Shown piece after piece: positions 8,177 to 18,100 of a stretch of 64,000 nt of DNA (position 1 is its first letter; each line of letters opens with the position of its first letter). Both the position numbers and the translations under genes were made by a program. The DNA lies in NCBI GenBank assembly GCA_000721375.1, contig JOGW01000011.1, positions 1 to 64,000 of the forward strand. The letters are read 5' to 3'. The notes below the pieces were generated by a model that made no database searches, was not told where the DNA came from, and saw only the letters and a program-made list of their open reading frames with translations. The DNA comes from Streptomyces sp. NRRL B-3428 (GTDB lineage Bacteria > Actinomycetota > Actinomycetes > Streptomycetales > Streptomycetaceae).

Positions 8177-9148
8177 TCATCGGGCGCCCGAGGATTCGCT
8201 CGTACGGTGTTTCCGGTACTGCCCGGGCGCCACCCCGTACTCCCGCTTGAAGGCCTTGGCGAAGGCGAACTCCGAGGCGTAGCCGGTCTGTTGGGCCACC
8301 AGCCGCAGGGGTGCGTCGCCCGCGCGCAGCGCACGTCCCGCGAGGGTCATCCGCCACCAGGTGAGATACGTGAGCGGCGGCTGCCCGACGAGCGCCGTGA
8401 ACCGCCGGGAGAACGCGGCCCGGGACAGACCGGCCCGTGCGCCCAGCTCCTCCACCGTCCAGCCCCTGGCGGGATCCCCGTGGACGGCGTGCAGGGCGGC
8501 CACCACCGACGGGTCGCTCAGCGCTCCGGCCCAGCCCGCCGGGCAGTCGGGCTGATCGGTGAGCCACCAGGTGCGCAGGAGATACAGGAGCAGGGAGTCG
8601 AGCAGGGCAGGGACGATCGCGTCGGATCCCGGCTGGGGATCGGCCAGTTCGGCGCCGAGCAGTTCGACGGCGGAGCGCAGCCTGTCGTGGGCGCCGACGC
8701 GGGCCGGGAAGTGGATGTAGGGCGGCAGTGCGGAGAGAAGCGGATGGGCGCGGCGGCGGTCGAGCTGATAGGCGCCGCACATCATCAGGGTGTCGGTGGG
8801 CCGCAGCGGACCCTCGGGGCACTTCGGCGCCAGCCAGCTGCCGTCCGCGGCGAACCGGGCGTCTTCGAGTGGGGTGTCGGGGTGGTCGGCGAGCCCGTGC
8901 CCGTTGCCGTGCGCCAGGAACACGATGTCGCCCGCGCCGAGCCGCAGCGGTGTGCAGTCGGCGCCCTCGGGTGGGAGCAGCCAGGCCGAGCCCTGGAGCA
9001 GCACATGGAAGCCCGCTCCGTCCGAGGCGGGGAAACGCACTCCCCAGGGACCGCGCTCCACGCTGCGTGAGGAGTGCGGGCGGCCGATCCGCATGGCGGT
9101 GATGGCATCACTCAGTACGTCCACACCGAGAGACGATAGGACATGCAA
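8177..9148 (-). CDS. AraC-family regulator with cupin sensor domain
   Basis: A 323-residue regulator. The N-terminal half is a cupin-like ligand domain of the type found in many streptomycete AraC proteins (FHVLLQGSAWLLPPEG, GDIVFLAHGNGHGLADHP, LMMCGAYQLDRRRAHPLL). The C-terminal half carries two helix-turn-helix units: WTVEELGARAGLSRAAFSRRF and LRLVAQQTGYASEFAFAKAF, then the family's REYGVAPGQYRK. It is divergent from the oxidoreductase gene at 9201 with a 52-base gap. AraC/cupin plus oxidoreductase pairs usually reflect local control of the enzyme by the regulator. ATG 9148 is used; GTG and ATG codons shortly downstream are possible alternatives. Confidence 0.9.
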   Translation of the reverse strand: MHVLSSLGVDVLSDAITAMRIGRPHSSRSVERGPWGVRFPASDGAGFHVLLQGSAWLLPPEGADCTPLRLGAGDIVFLAHGNGHGLADHPDTPLEDARFAADGSWLAPKCPEGPLRPTDTLMMCGAYQLDRRRAHPLLSALPPYIHFPARVGAHDRLRSAVELLGAELADPQPGSDAIVPALLDSLLLYLLRTWWLTDQPDCPAGWAGALSDPSVVAALHAVHGDPARGWTVEELGARAGLSRAAFSRRFTALVGQPPLTYLTWWRMTLAGRALRAGDAPLRLVAQQTGYASEFAFAKAFKREYGVAPGQYRKHRTSESSGAR

Positions 9149-9200
9149 GGGAGTTCATGGGATATGGATCGTCTCACGCGGGCTTCGTAGCGTGATCCGT

Positions 9201-10241
9201 ATGACAACTGACGCACGTAGTACGCATGTTGCACACGGCCAGCAGACCGGCGCCACCACCCGCGCCGTGGTCTTCGACTCCCTCGGCGGACCCGAGGTCC
9301 TGAAGGTCAAGGAGGTCCCGCTGCCCGCCCCCGGACCCGGGGAGATCCAGGTGAAGGTCGAGGCGATCGGGCTCAACCGGGCCGAAGCGCTGTTCCGTTC
9401 GGGCGGCTACTACTACCAGGCGGCGCTGCCCGGCTCTCGTATCGGATACGAGGCGGCCGGTGTGGTCGAGGCCGTGGGCGAGGGCGTCACGGCGCACGCG
9501 CCCGGGGACCTGGTCCTCGCGAGCGCCGGCTTCGAGTTCGGTGTGTACGGGGTGCACGCCGAACACGTCGTCGGTCCGGCCGAGTACTGGGTGGCGCGCC
9601 CGCCCGGCGTGGACGCGACGGCCGGCGCCGCGGCCTGGCTGACGTACAGCACCGCCTATGGCGCACTGCACGAGACCGCGCACATCGCCCCCGGCGACCA
9701 CGTGCTGATCACCGGAGCCTCAAGTGGCGTGGGCACGGCGGCGATTCAGACCGTGCGGCGTGCGGGCGCGATCCCGCTGGTGACGACGCGGGGCGCGGAC
9801 AAGCGTGAGCGACTCCTGGCGCTCGGGGCGGCGGAGGTGATCGTCACCGGCACCGAGGACCTGGTGAAGGAGGTCAGGCGGATCACCGGCGGCAAGGGCG
9901 CCGATGTGGCCTTCGACGCGATCGGCGGCGAGGGTTTCGCGACGGTGGGCGACGCGCTGCGGCCCGGCGGCACGTCCGTGCTGTACGGATGGCTGGACGC
10001 CGGACCGGTTCATCTCTCCTTCAACTGGCCGCTCACCGTGCACGCCTACAACAACGGTGTCCCGATGGCCGATCCGGCCTTACGTGACCGCGCGGCCGCG
10101 TATCTGGCCTCGGGCATCGCGTCGGGCACCCTCGCGCCGGTGATCGCGGAGACCTTCGACGGACTCGACCGGATCGGGGACGCGCACCGCCTGATGGAGA
10201 CCAACCGCCACACGGGCAAGATCGTGGTACGTCTGGCCTGA
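9201..10241 (+). CDS. Zinc-type alcohol dehydrogenase-like / quinone oxidoreductase (MDR)
   Basis: A 346-residue medium-chain oxidoreductase. The N-terminal GroES-like fold has GEIQVKVEAIGLNRAEALFR and GYEAAGVVEAVGEGV. The cofactor domain has DHVLITGASSGVGTAAIQT, then KGADVAFDAIGGEGF and a C-terminal HTGKIVVRL. Catalytic-zinc ligands typical of true alcohol dehydrogenases are not evident, so it is more likely a quinone/enone reductase using NADPH. ATG 9201 was chosen because a -10-like TAGCGT lies 7 bases upstream (leaderless pattern), and longer in-frame starts run into the divergent AraC gene. Probably controlled by that AraC protein. Confidence 0.88.
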   Translation: MTTDARSTHVAHGQQTGATTRAVVFDSLGGPEVLKVKEVPLPAPGPGEIQVKVEAIGLNRAEALFRSGGYYYQAALPGSRIGYEAAGVVEAVGEGVTAHAPGDLVLASAGFEFGVYGVHAEHVVGPAEYWVARPPGVDATAGAAAWLTYSTAYGALHETAHIAPGDHVLITGASSGVGTAAIQTVRRAGAIPLVTTRGADKRERLLALGAAEVIVTGTEDLVKEVRRITGGKGADVAFDAIGGEGFATVGDALRPGGTSVLYGWLDAGPVHLSFNWPLTVHAYNNGVPMADPALRDRAAAYLASGIASGTLAPVIAETFDGLDRIGDAHRLMETNRHTGKIVVRLA

Positions 10242-10256
10242 CGGCCGTCCCTGCCC

Positions 10257-11486
10257 TCACTCCCCGCCCGGTCGCGGCTCCCCGCCGAGCACTCCCCGCA
10301 GCCGCTGGGCCCGCAGGACGAGTTCCAGCTCGAAGCGGCGGTCCGGGTCGTCGACCTCGTCGCCCCACAACTCCCTTATCTGCCGCAGCCGGTAGCGCAC
10401 CGTCTGCGGATGGACCCCGAGACGGGCGGCGACCTCGGGAGCGCCGCCCCTGGTCTCCAGCCAGGCGAGCAGGGTCTCGGCGAGCCGGCGGCCGTGGGAG
10501 GGGCCGCAGTGGGCGAGGGGGGCGAGGCAGCGGCGGGCCAGATCGTCCAGGAGCTCTTCGGGCTGGAGCAGGACGAGTGCCTCGGTGTGCTCCGTACAGA
10601 ACAACACCTCGCCGGTCGGCAGCAGTCCGCGTTCCATCAGGCCGACCGCCGCCTCCGCCCAGCGCAGGGACTTGGCCGCGTCCGCGAGCGGTACGGGCGG
10701 CCCGATGGCGCCCGACCAGCCGGTCATCGCGCGGCGCAGATGGTCGGCGCGGCCCGCCGCGTCCGGGTCGGGGACGACCATACGGGGCTGTTCGTTCTCC
10801 ATGTCGAGCAGCACGCCCTGGCCGACCGGGGGCGCGATGGCCTCGCGGGCGGGACGCAGGAGCACTCCGACGGCTACCTGGGAGGGCAGCGGCCAGCCGA
10901 CGCGTGCGGCGCGTTCGGCGAGGGGGTCGGAGGGGTCGGCGCGGTGTTCGGCGAGCAGCAGCTCCATCAACTTGCGCTGCAGGCGCAGCCGTTCACCGGC
11001 CTGACGGGCGGCCGCCTCGGCGTAGCCGCGTACGGATAAGTCCACGAGGCCGTCCAGATACTCGAAGCCCGCTTCGGCGAGCTCGTACATGGCGGGTGCC
11101 GGAATCTCCACCTCCTGGCCGATCTCGGTGAGCCGGCGCCAGGCGAGGCGGACACCGAGGCGGTAGACGGCCTGCAGGGAGTCGAGGGTGCGGCCGTGCA
11201 GGCCTTCCCCACGGCCGAACTCCTGGAAGATCTCCAGCTGATAGCGCGGCCGGTCCTCGCTGGTGGCGAGCTGGCGTACGAAGCCGTCGAGGGCGCGGCG
11301 GATCCCGATCAGCGCCATCGGCTCCCCCGACTCGTCCAGCACGAGCTGGAGTTGGGGGTACTCACGGCGGATCTCGCGCAGGATGTCGTCGGCGAGCTGC
11401 GGCACCTCGTCCAGGGCGCGTTCGGCGAAGATCTTGACCTTCAGGCGTGGGATGTCACGCCAGGCGGAGTGGCCGGTAACGGCCAT
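10257..11486 (-). CDS. PucR-family transcriptional regulator
   Basis: A 409-residue regulator of the streptomycete PucR/CdaR class. An N-terminal helical domain (AWRDIPRLKVKIFAERALDE) and a central GGDEF-like region (GWSGAIGPPVPLADAAKSLRWAEAA) lead to a C-terminal helix-turn-helix, LETRGGAPEVAARLGVHPQTVRYRLRQI in overlapping parts, followed by DDPDRRFELELVLRAQRL. Its ATG shares one base with the TGA of the small upstream membrane-peptide gene, so translation is probably coupled. It is convergent with the oxidoreductase upstream in the window. Ligand unknown. Confidence 0.9.
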   Translation of the reverse strand: MAVTGHSAWRDIPRLKVKIFAERALDEVPQLADDILREIRREYPQLQLVLDESGEPMALIGIRRALDGFVRQLATSEDRPRYQLEIFQEFGRGEGLHGRTLDSLQAVYRLGVRLAWRRLTEIGQEVEIPAPAMYELAEAGFEYLDGLVDLSVRGYAEAAARQAGERLRLQRKLMELLLAEHRADPSDPLAERAARVGWPLPSQVAVGVLLRPAREAIAPPVGQGVLLDMENEQPRMVVPDPDAAGRADHLRRAMTGWSGAIGPPVPLADAAKSLRWAEAAVGLMERGLLPTGEVLFCTEHTEALVLLQPEELLDDLARRCLAPLAHCGPSHGRRLAETLLAWLETRGGAPEVAARLGVHPQTVRYRLRQIRELWGDEVDDPDRRFELELVLRAQRLRGVLGGEPRPGGE

Positions 11487-11635
11487 CAGCGGTCCTGCGG
11501 TGTCTCGTATGTGATCAGGGGGGTGTTGGGCTGGTCGGGCGTGGCGTTCAACAGCGCCACGATGCCGAAGGCCGCACCGATGGCGAGAGCTGCCGCAGCG
11601 GCTGTGGTCAGCAGGGCAGCGAGCAGTCTGTGCAT
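11486..11635 (-). CDS. Small single-span membrane protein (49 aa) coupled to the PucR regulator
   Basis: Encodes 49 residues starting MHRLLAALLTTAAAAALAIG, one hydrophobic helix of about 28 residues, then a short extracellular tail (TPDQPNTPLITYETPQDR). Its TGA overlaps the ATG of the PucR gene by one base, so the two are co-translated. The divergent DUF3068 gene starts 228 bases away. A helix plus a short tail could be a membrane anchor or sensor partner for the regulator; no family recognised. The start was chosen as the only ATG giving a clean signal/membrane helix. Confidence 0.65.
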   Translation of the reverse strand: MHRLLAALLTTAAAAALAIGAAFGIVALLNATPDQPNTPLITYETPQDR

Positions 11636-11863
11636 GAGGGTCCGCCTCTCCACTGTCGTCGAGGAACGTCGAAGAGAGAGCCCAGCCGGTCCAGTCCGCC
11701 GGCCCCACCCGGCAAGTGCCCAGTGTTCGCTGTGCATTGACAGTGCGTCAAGAGTGCGCCTACGGTTCCCGGCCCATACAGCCTCTCGTACAGCTCGCGC
11801 AGCACCGAACGGCGCCCTCGACCCGGGTGCCGCACTCGATCCGACCCCCCTTGGAGTGCCCGG

Positions 11864-12895
11864 ATGCGCCGTACCGATACCCAAGCGTCCCCCTTGTCAC
11901 TGCTGGTCCTGGGCCTGGGGGTGTTTCTTCTCGTCCTCGCAGGAATGCTCACGTGGTACGTCGAACCACAGGCCAAGCGCACTCCGATCGATGTCGACCA
12001 GACGACCGTTTTCACCGGCAAGGGCAAGTACTTCGACACCGGTCAGGTCAAGACCGTGTCGAAAGCGGACCTCACGGTCACCCGCCAGGTGCGTGGCGAC
12101 GTCGACGACAGCAGCGACGAGGTGGCCGTGTGGGACGTGGTCACCTCGGTCGACTACACCAATCCCGAAGCCGCCCCCGATGATCCGAAGAGGACGACGC
12201 TGCCGGCCTCGTCCCCGCACGACTCGTTCCAGTGGACCCAGGAGCGCTGGGTCACCGACCGCGAGACCAACAGGCCCGTGCACTGCTGCCAGGAGGAGCC
12301 CTACTTCGAGGGCGAGGCGTATCTGAAATTCCCCTTCGACGTGCAGGAACGCTCCTACACCTGGTGGGACAACACCCTCGGTGCGACGGTGCCGCTCACG
12401 TACGAGGGCAAGGCGAAGATCGAGGGATACGAGGGCCTGAAGTTCGTCGCCGAGGTCGCGCCGGTCAAGACCGGGACGCGGCAGGTGCCGGGCGCGCTGG
12501 TCGGATCGAAGGCGAGCCAGGTGCTCGCCGAGGAGTGGTACGAGAACCACGGCATCGAGCTGGTCGTCGACCAGCGCACCGGCCGGGTCATCAACGCCGC
12601 GATCGGGCCGCGCAAGACGCTGCGGGCGCCGGGGGCGGACGCGGACGCCGTGGAGCTGCTCGACAGCGAGAGGATCGAGTTCACCACGGCGACGAAGAAG
12701 GCGCAGGTCGCGCTGGCCAAGGACGACAGCAAGCGGCTGAAGATGGTCGGTGAGACATTGCCCGTCGGCGCCGGGGCACTCGGCCTGGTGCTCGTCGTGG
12801 TCGGCGGCGTGCTCGTCGTACGCGGCCGGGAACGCCCGCAGGCGGGACCGCCGGCCGGGGCGCCGGCACCTGCTCCGGTTTCTGCCCCGGTTTAG
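11864..12895 (+). CDS. DUF3068 (PorA-type) membrane-anchored envelope protein
   Basis: A 343-residue protein with a TM helix near each end (SLLVLGLGVFLLVLAGMLTW, and LPVGAGALGLVLVVVGGVLVV). The extracytoplasmic region between them shows the DUF3068 pattern: TPIDVDQTTVFTGKGKYFD, VWDVVTSVDYT, and FPFDVQERSYTWWDN. A short Pro/Ala tail follows. Pfam names the family after corynebacterial PorA, but for Streptomyces the role is unknown and pore activity should not be assumed. TTGGAG lies 7 bases before the ATG. It sits just upstream of the large glycosyltransferase operon, suggesting a shared role at the cell surface. Confidence 0.88.
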   Translation: MRRTDTQASPLSLLVLGLGVFLLVLAGMLTWYVEPQAKRTPIDVDQTTVFTGKGKYFDTGQVKTVSKADLTVTRQVRGDVDDSSDEVAVWDVVTSVDYTNPEAAPDDPKRTTLPASSPHDSFQWTQERWVTDRETNRPVHCCQEEPYFEGEAYLKFPFDVQERSYTWWDNTLGATVPLTYEGKAKIEGYEGLKFVAEVAPVKTGTRQVPGALVGSKASQVLAEEWYENHGIELVVDQRTGRVINAAIGPRKTLRAPGADADAVELLDSERIEFTTATKKAQVALAKDDSKRLKMVGETLPVGAGALGLVLVVVGGVLVVRGRERPQAGPPAGAPAPAPVSAPV

Positions 12896-13233
12896 ACCAC
12901 TTCCGCCAATCTCCTGGCGCAACCCAGGAGTTCCTCACAAAGTGATGAGCCGTCAGCCCCAAGTGGGCCCGAAATTGTCACCTCGGTGAGTAGCCGGAGC
13001 GAACACAGGGGCGAAAACTGTCTCCCCACCTAAGAGCGCCACCGAAAGCGCACGGCCGGTCCACAGTCGGAAAACCCCACTCGCACCACAGCACCGCGCA
13101 CCTCCCCCCACAGCACGTCCGGCGGCACCCCAGCACCACCTCAGCAGCAAAGGAAACAGCCCAGCCACCTCACTTCGGCCCCCGGTCCAACCCCCCACAG
13201 ACGTTCCGCACCCCGAGACGAGTTGGAGCTCGA
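12896..13233. other. 338-base gap ahead of the cell-surface operon
   Basis: A GC-rich, C/A-biased region on the plus strand with no convincing gene. It must hold the promoter of the eight-gene operon, but I see no clear -35/-10 pair. A minus-strand frame open here has poor codon bias and was not called. Confidence 0.5.
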
Positions 13234-14397
13234 ATGCCCCAGCACGTACCCCCCTCGCTGCGTAACACTTCACCTCAGGAGGCCCTGCACGCTGCCCTCG
13301 GCGAAACGGCACCGCCGGTTCCACCCGCTCCCCGCCGTATCGTCTTCCTCGCCCACCGCGATCTCGGCAACGCACAGGCTGGCGGTTCGGAACTCCTGGT
13401 CGACCAGCTCGCCCAGGGCCTGACCCACGCCGGCCACCAGGTGACGCTGCTGTGCGGCGGGCCCGCGGCCTACCGCGACTACCGGGTCGTCTCGGCGGGC
13501 GGCGACCTCGGTCACTATCTGCGCGCACGCTCGGCGTTCACCCGCCAGGTCGGCGACTGCGATCTGCTCGTCGAGGTGTGCAACGGCATGCCGTATCTGG
13601 CACCGCTGTGGCACCGCGGGCCCACGCTCTGCCTGGTCAACCATGTGCACACCGACCTGTGGGGGCTGCGCTATCCGGGCCCCGCGGCCCGGCTCGGCAG
13701 AAGACTCGAGCACTGGGCGCTGTCCGGCGCCCAGCGCGGCAATCTCCTGGTCGCCGTCTCTCCCTCGACGGCAACGGCGCTGCGCGAGATCGGCGTACCG
13801 CGCAGCCGTATCCGCGTCGTCCACAACGGCGTGGACGAACCCGGCCCCCTCGAACCGCGTTCCGAGGAGCCCTTGTTCCTCGCGATGGGCCGGCTTGTCG
13901 AGTACAAACGGATCGATCTGCTCCTCAGGCTCTGGGAGCGGGTTCGCCCGGTCACCGGCGGCCGTCTGGTGATCGTCGGTGACGGTCCCGAGCGGGAGCG
14001 GCTCCAGCAACTCGCGGGCCCCGACGTGGTGTTCAAGGGCCGTGTCTCCGAGGCCGAGAAGCACCGGCTGCTGTGCGCGGCCTGGCTGCTCCTGCATCCT
14101 TCGGCCGTGGAGGGCTGGGGCCTGGTGGTGACCGAGGCCGCCACACGGGGCACACCGGCGATCGGCTTCGACGTGCCCGGGCTCAGGGACTCCGTCGAGG
14201 ACGGTGTGACCGGACTGCTCGCCCGCGGCGAGTCCTCCTTCGCCGCGGCCTGGTGCACGCTCGCGCTCTCCGCGGAGCGCCGTAAGGCACTCGGCAAGGC
14301 GGCCGCGAGCAGAGCGGCGCGCTATCGCTGGTCGCACAGCGTGCGCCAGTTCCAGGCGGTGGCCGCGGAGGCGGTCGCACGGGGGCGGACCAGGTGA
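13234..14397 (+). CDS. Glycosyltransferase family 4 protein
   Basis: A 387-residue cytoplasmic GT-B enzyme. The N-terminal acceptor half has RRIVFLAHRDLGNAQAGGSE, GGSELLVDQLAQGLTHAGHQ and the Gly-rich loop. The donor half has SRIRVVHNGVDEPG, FLAMGRLVEYKRIDLLL, RLVIVGDGPERERLQQL and the E-x7-E box in EGWGLVVTEA. It transfers a sugar from an activated donor, probably to a lipid or glycan acceptor. GGAG sits upstream of the ATG at 13234. First gene of an eight-gene operon; its TGA overlaps the next start by 4 bases. Confidence 0.93.
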   Translation: MPQHVPPSLRNTSPQEALHAALGETAPPVPPAPRRIVFLAHRDLGNAQAGGSELLVDQLAQGLTHAGHQVTLLCGGPAAYRDYRVVSAGGDLGHYLRARSAFTRQVGDCDLLVEVCNGMPYLAPLWHRGPTLCLVNHVHTDLWGLRYPGPAARLGRRLEHWALSGAQRGNLLVAVSPSTATALREIGVPRSRIRVVHNGVDEPGPLEPRSEEPLFLAMGRLVEYKRIDLLLRLWERVRPVTGGRLVIVGDGPERERLQQLAGPDVVFKGRVSEAEKHRLLCAAWLLLHPSAVEGWGLVVTEAATRGTPAIGFDVPGLRDSVEDGVTGLLARGESSFAAAWCTLALSAERRKALGKAAASRAARYRWSHSVRQFQAVAAEAVARGRTR

Positions 14398-15137
14398 ACT
14401 CCATGCCCAGGACAGCGGCCAAGGACCCCTCCATGGGGCGGTCCTTGGCCTTGTTCCGTGCGTTTCTGCGCGAACAGCAGGATCCGGAGCACTGCTACAC
14501 GCTGCTCGCCCGCGACGCCGCCGACCAGGTGGAGGCCTACGGTCCACTCAAGGGCCGCACGGTGCTCGACATCGGCGGCGGCGGCGGTTACTTCACCGAG
14601 GAGTTCCGCCGCCGGGGCGCGTACAGCTATCTCTTCGAGCCCGACGTCGGTGAGCTGGGCAAACAGCCACCGCCCGGGACGGTGCTCGCGGACGGCTATC
14701 TCCTTCCCCTCGCGGACGGCGTCGCGGATGTGGCCTTTTCGTCCAACGTCCTTGAGCATGTGGACGATCCGGGCACCTTCCTCAGCGAGATGGTGCGGGT
14801 GACCCGGCCCGGCGGGCTGATCTACGTCTCGTTCACCAACTGGTTCTCCCCGTGGGGCGGTCACGAGTGGGCGCCCTGGCACTACCTGGGCGCCGAACGC
14901 GCCCGCAGACGCTACGAACGGCGGACCGCACGGCCCGCGAAACACAAGCTCGGCGAGAACCTCTACGCCATCCATATCGGCGCGACGCTCCGCCAGGTAC
15001 GGGCCCGGGACGATGTGCAGATCGTCTCGGCCCGTTCCCGCTACTGGCCGTTCCTGGCCGGGGCCGTCACGAAGATCCCCGGAGTGCGTGAGTTCGCCAC
15101 CTGGAATCTCCTCCTCATTCTCCGGCGGTGTCCATGA
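14394..15137 (+). CDS. Class I SAM-dependent methyltransferase
   Basis: A 247-residue Rossmann methyltransferase. Motif I is GRTVLDIGGGGGYFTEEF, the acidic loop is YLFEPDVGELG, motif II is LPLADGVADVAFSSNVLEHV, and motif III is VRVTRPGGLIYVSFTNW. GTG start overlapping the previous stop (GTGA). The C-terminal part (HEWAPWHYLGAERARRRY) is typical of methyltransferases acting on glycans or glycolipids. Substrate unknown; it probably caps the product of the neighbouring glycosyltransferases. Confidence 0.92.
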   Translation: MNSMPRTAAKDPSMGRSLALFRAFLREQQDPEHCYTLLARDAADQVEAYGPLKGRTVLDIGGGGGYFTEEFRRRGAYSYLFEPDVGELGKQPPPGTVLADGYLLPLADGVADVAFSSNVLEHVDDPGTFLSEMVRVTRPGGLIYVSFTNWFSPWGGHEWAPWHYLGAERARRRYERRTARPAKHKLGENLYAIHIGATLRQVRARDDVQIVSARSRYWPFLAGAVTKIPGVREFATWNLLLILRRCP

Positions 15138-18100
15138 CCAGCACGGTCCAGTCCCCGCAGCTCCCGCCCCAGGCACCGGCGCCGCACGCGCCGCCCGCTC
15201 AGGGGCCGCCCGAAGGACCGCGTTCGCGGCGCTGGCTGCTCGGGTTCTGGGCCGTGGTGTTCGTGCTCTTCCTCGCGGTGCAGCCCGGGCGCATGACGTT
15301 CGACACCAAACTCGGTGTGAACGTCGACCCCTGGCGGTTCCTCAAGGATCTCGGCCAGTTGTGGCACGACAGGGGCGGCTTCGGCGGCATCTCCGACCAG
15401 TACATCGGCTATGCCTTCCCGCAGCTTCCGTTCTACGGCCTCGGCCAGCTCCTGCGGATACCGGTCTGGCTGACCGAGCGGCTGTGGATGTCGCTGATCA
15501 TCGCCGTCGCGTTCTGGGGAGCGCTGCGCCTTGCCGAGCGCCTCGGCATCGGCAGCAGCGGCTCCCGGCTGCTCGGCGCGATCGTGTACGCGCTGTGGCC
15601 CATGTACACGATCGTCGTCGGCTCCACCTCGGCCGCCGCCCTGCCCGGCGCCGTACTGCCGTGGGTGCTGCTGCCGCTCGCCAACGACCGTGTCAGCGCG
15701 CGGCTCGCGGCCCTGCGCTCGGCCGCGATCATCCCGTTCATGGGCGGCGTCAACGCCGCCTCGGTGCTCGCCTCGCTGCTCCCCGTGGGCCTGTATCTGC
15801 TCTCCCGCCCAGGCGGCCCGCGCAAGCGGAGCCTGATCCTGTGGTGGGTGCCCGGCGTCATCCTCGCCACCGCCTGGTGGATCGTGCCGCTCCTGATCCT
15901 CGGCATCAGCGGTGAGAACTTCCTGCCGTACGTCGAGACCGGAGCGACCACCACCGCCACCATGTCCGGCACGGAGGTGCTGCGCGGCGCCGGCAACTGG
16001 GTGGCGTATCTGAACTTCGGTGAACCCTGGCTGCCGTCCGGCTGGGACGTGGCCACCTCGGTGCTGCTCATCGTCTGCTCGGCGTTCGCCGCCGCCCTCG
16101 GGCTCGCGGGTCTCGCGCGCCGCGATCTGCCGGAGCGGCGCTGGCTGGTCCTGACCGTCATCTCGGTGGTGCTCGTCACCATGGCCGGTTACGGGGGCGC
16201 GTTCGGCGCTCCGTTCCACGAGACCTTCCAGGGCTGGCTCGACGGCTGGTTCGTGCCCTTCCGCAACATCTACAAGTTCCAGTCGGGCCTGGGGCTCGCC
16301 CTCGTCCTCGGACTGATGCACCTCGTCGGGATCGCCGCCGTGGCGCGCGGCGCCCGTCCCGTACGGGGACGGCGGCTCGCGCCCGTGATCGCGGCGGTCC
16401 TCGTGCTGCCCGGCCTCCTGTGGCCGTATCTCAACGGCCACATCCTGCAGCCCGGTTCGTTCAGCAAGCTGCCCGCGTACTGGAAGTCGACGGCCGACTG
16501 GCTGGAGACGAACTCGCCCGACTCACGCGCCCTGGTCGTCCCCGCGACCGCGCACGGCATCTACACCTGGGGCTCCCCCATCGACCAGCCGCTCGACGTG
16601 CTCGCCGATTCGCGCTGGGCGCAGCGCGACTACGTGCCGTTCGGACAGCCCGGAAACCGGCGGGCGATGGACGCCGTCGAGCAGGCCCTGATGACCGGAG
16701 GCGAAGTGCCCGGTCTCCAGGACTACTTGAGCCGGGCCGGTCTGTACTACGTGGTCGTACGCAATGATCTCGACCCCGACCAGGTGGGATACGTGCCGAC
16801 GGCGACGGTCAAGCGGACCCTTGAGGAGTCCGGATACGAGCGCTGGCAGGGCTTCGGACCGCAGGTGACCGGCGGACGGATCGCCGAGGACACCCCGATC
16901 CAGGTCGAGGGCCTCTATCCGCGCACGCGCGCCGTGGAGATCTACAAGCCGTCGGACGAAACCCAGCGGCCGGGGCAGGCCGGGCTCAAGCCCGCCGCCA
17001 ACACCGCCGTGGTGAGCGGCGGTCCCGAATCGCTGCTCCCGCTGTCCGCCGACCCGTCGCTGCGGGACCGTCCCACCGTCCTGGCCGGCGACAACCACCC
17101 CGGCATCGGTGAACCCCAACTACAGCTGGCCGGCGACGGGTTGCGCCGTGCCGACACCCGCTTCGGCCTGGTCAACAACAACACCTCCTATACGTATACG
17201 AAGGATGAGCGCAACCACAGCGGCAGCCTCCAGGAGCCGGGGCGCGAACCGCGCGAGATCCTGCCCGCCGACGGCATCGAGCATCAGACGACGGCGGTCC
17301 TGCAGGGCGCGAAGGAGGTCACGGCCTCCTCAAGCGGCAACTGGTTCTTCCATCTGCCGCAGTTCGACCCGGTGAACGCCTTCGACGGTGACCCTTTGAC
17401 CGCATGGGCCGAGGGAAGCGCCGGTGAACCCGAGGGTGAGTGGCTGCGGGTCGCGTTCGAGGGGCGCCAGTACATACCGGCGCGCATCGAGGTCACCCCG
17501 CTCGCGCAGAACGGTGTGCGGGCCGCGCCCACCCGGGTGCTCGTGGAGACGGACTCCGGCAGCAAGGAGAGCACGCTCCAGCCGGACGGCAAGCCGCAGG
17601 AGATCAACGCGCCCGAGGGTGCGGCGACTTGGATGAAGATCACGATCCTGGGCGTGCAGGAGGCCCGGCCCGGACTCTCCGGCGCCGGCTTCGCCGAGGT
17701 GTCGGTGCCCGGCGTCAAGGTGAACCGGATGCTGCAGCTGCCCGAGGACGTGGGCGACACCCAGGCCGCGGCGACCACCTACTCCCTGCACCGCTCCTCG
17801 GACCCGGGCGGCCTGGCGCCGCTGTCCGCGGAGACGGGTCTGAACCGGCAGTTCACCGCGCAGGCCGGCGAGTACACCTTCAAGGCGAACGCCGTGGCGG
17901 TGCCCGGCGAGGAGTACGACAAGCTCCTCTACAAGATCGCGCCCCAGCAGGAGCACCAGGCCATCGCGACCGCCGACTCCACGGCGCAGCTGGGCCGTGG
18001 GCTTTCGCCGCGCAATCTGACCGACGGTGATCTCACCACCGCCTGGATCGCCGGGGATTCGGCGGTGATCCACCTCAAGTGGCCCCAGGCCGCGGACGTG

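Noticed and set aside
11864..12895. DUF3068 protein called as a porin
   Set aside because: The family name derives from corynebacterial PorA, but this is a two-helix anchored protein in a monoderm; no pore evidence.
12953..13528. Minus-strand frame in the gap before the glycosyltransferase
   Set aside because: Arg/Gly-rich composition, no RBS, overlaps the glycosyltransferase N-terminus.
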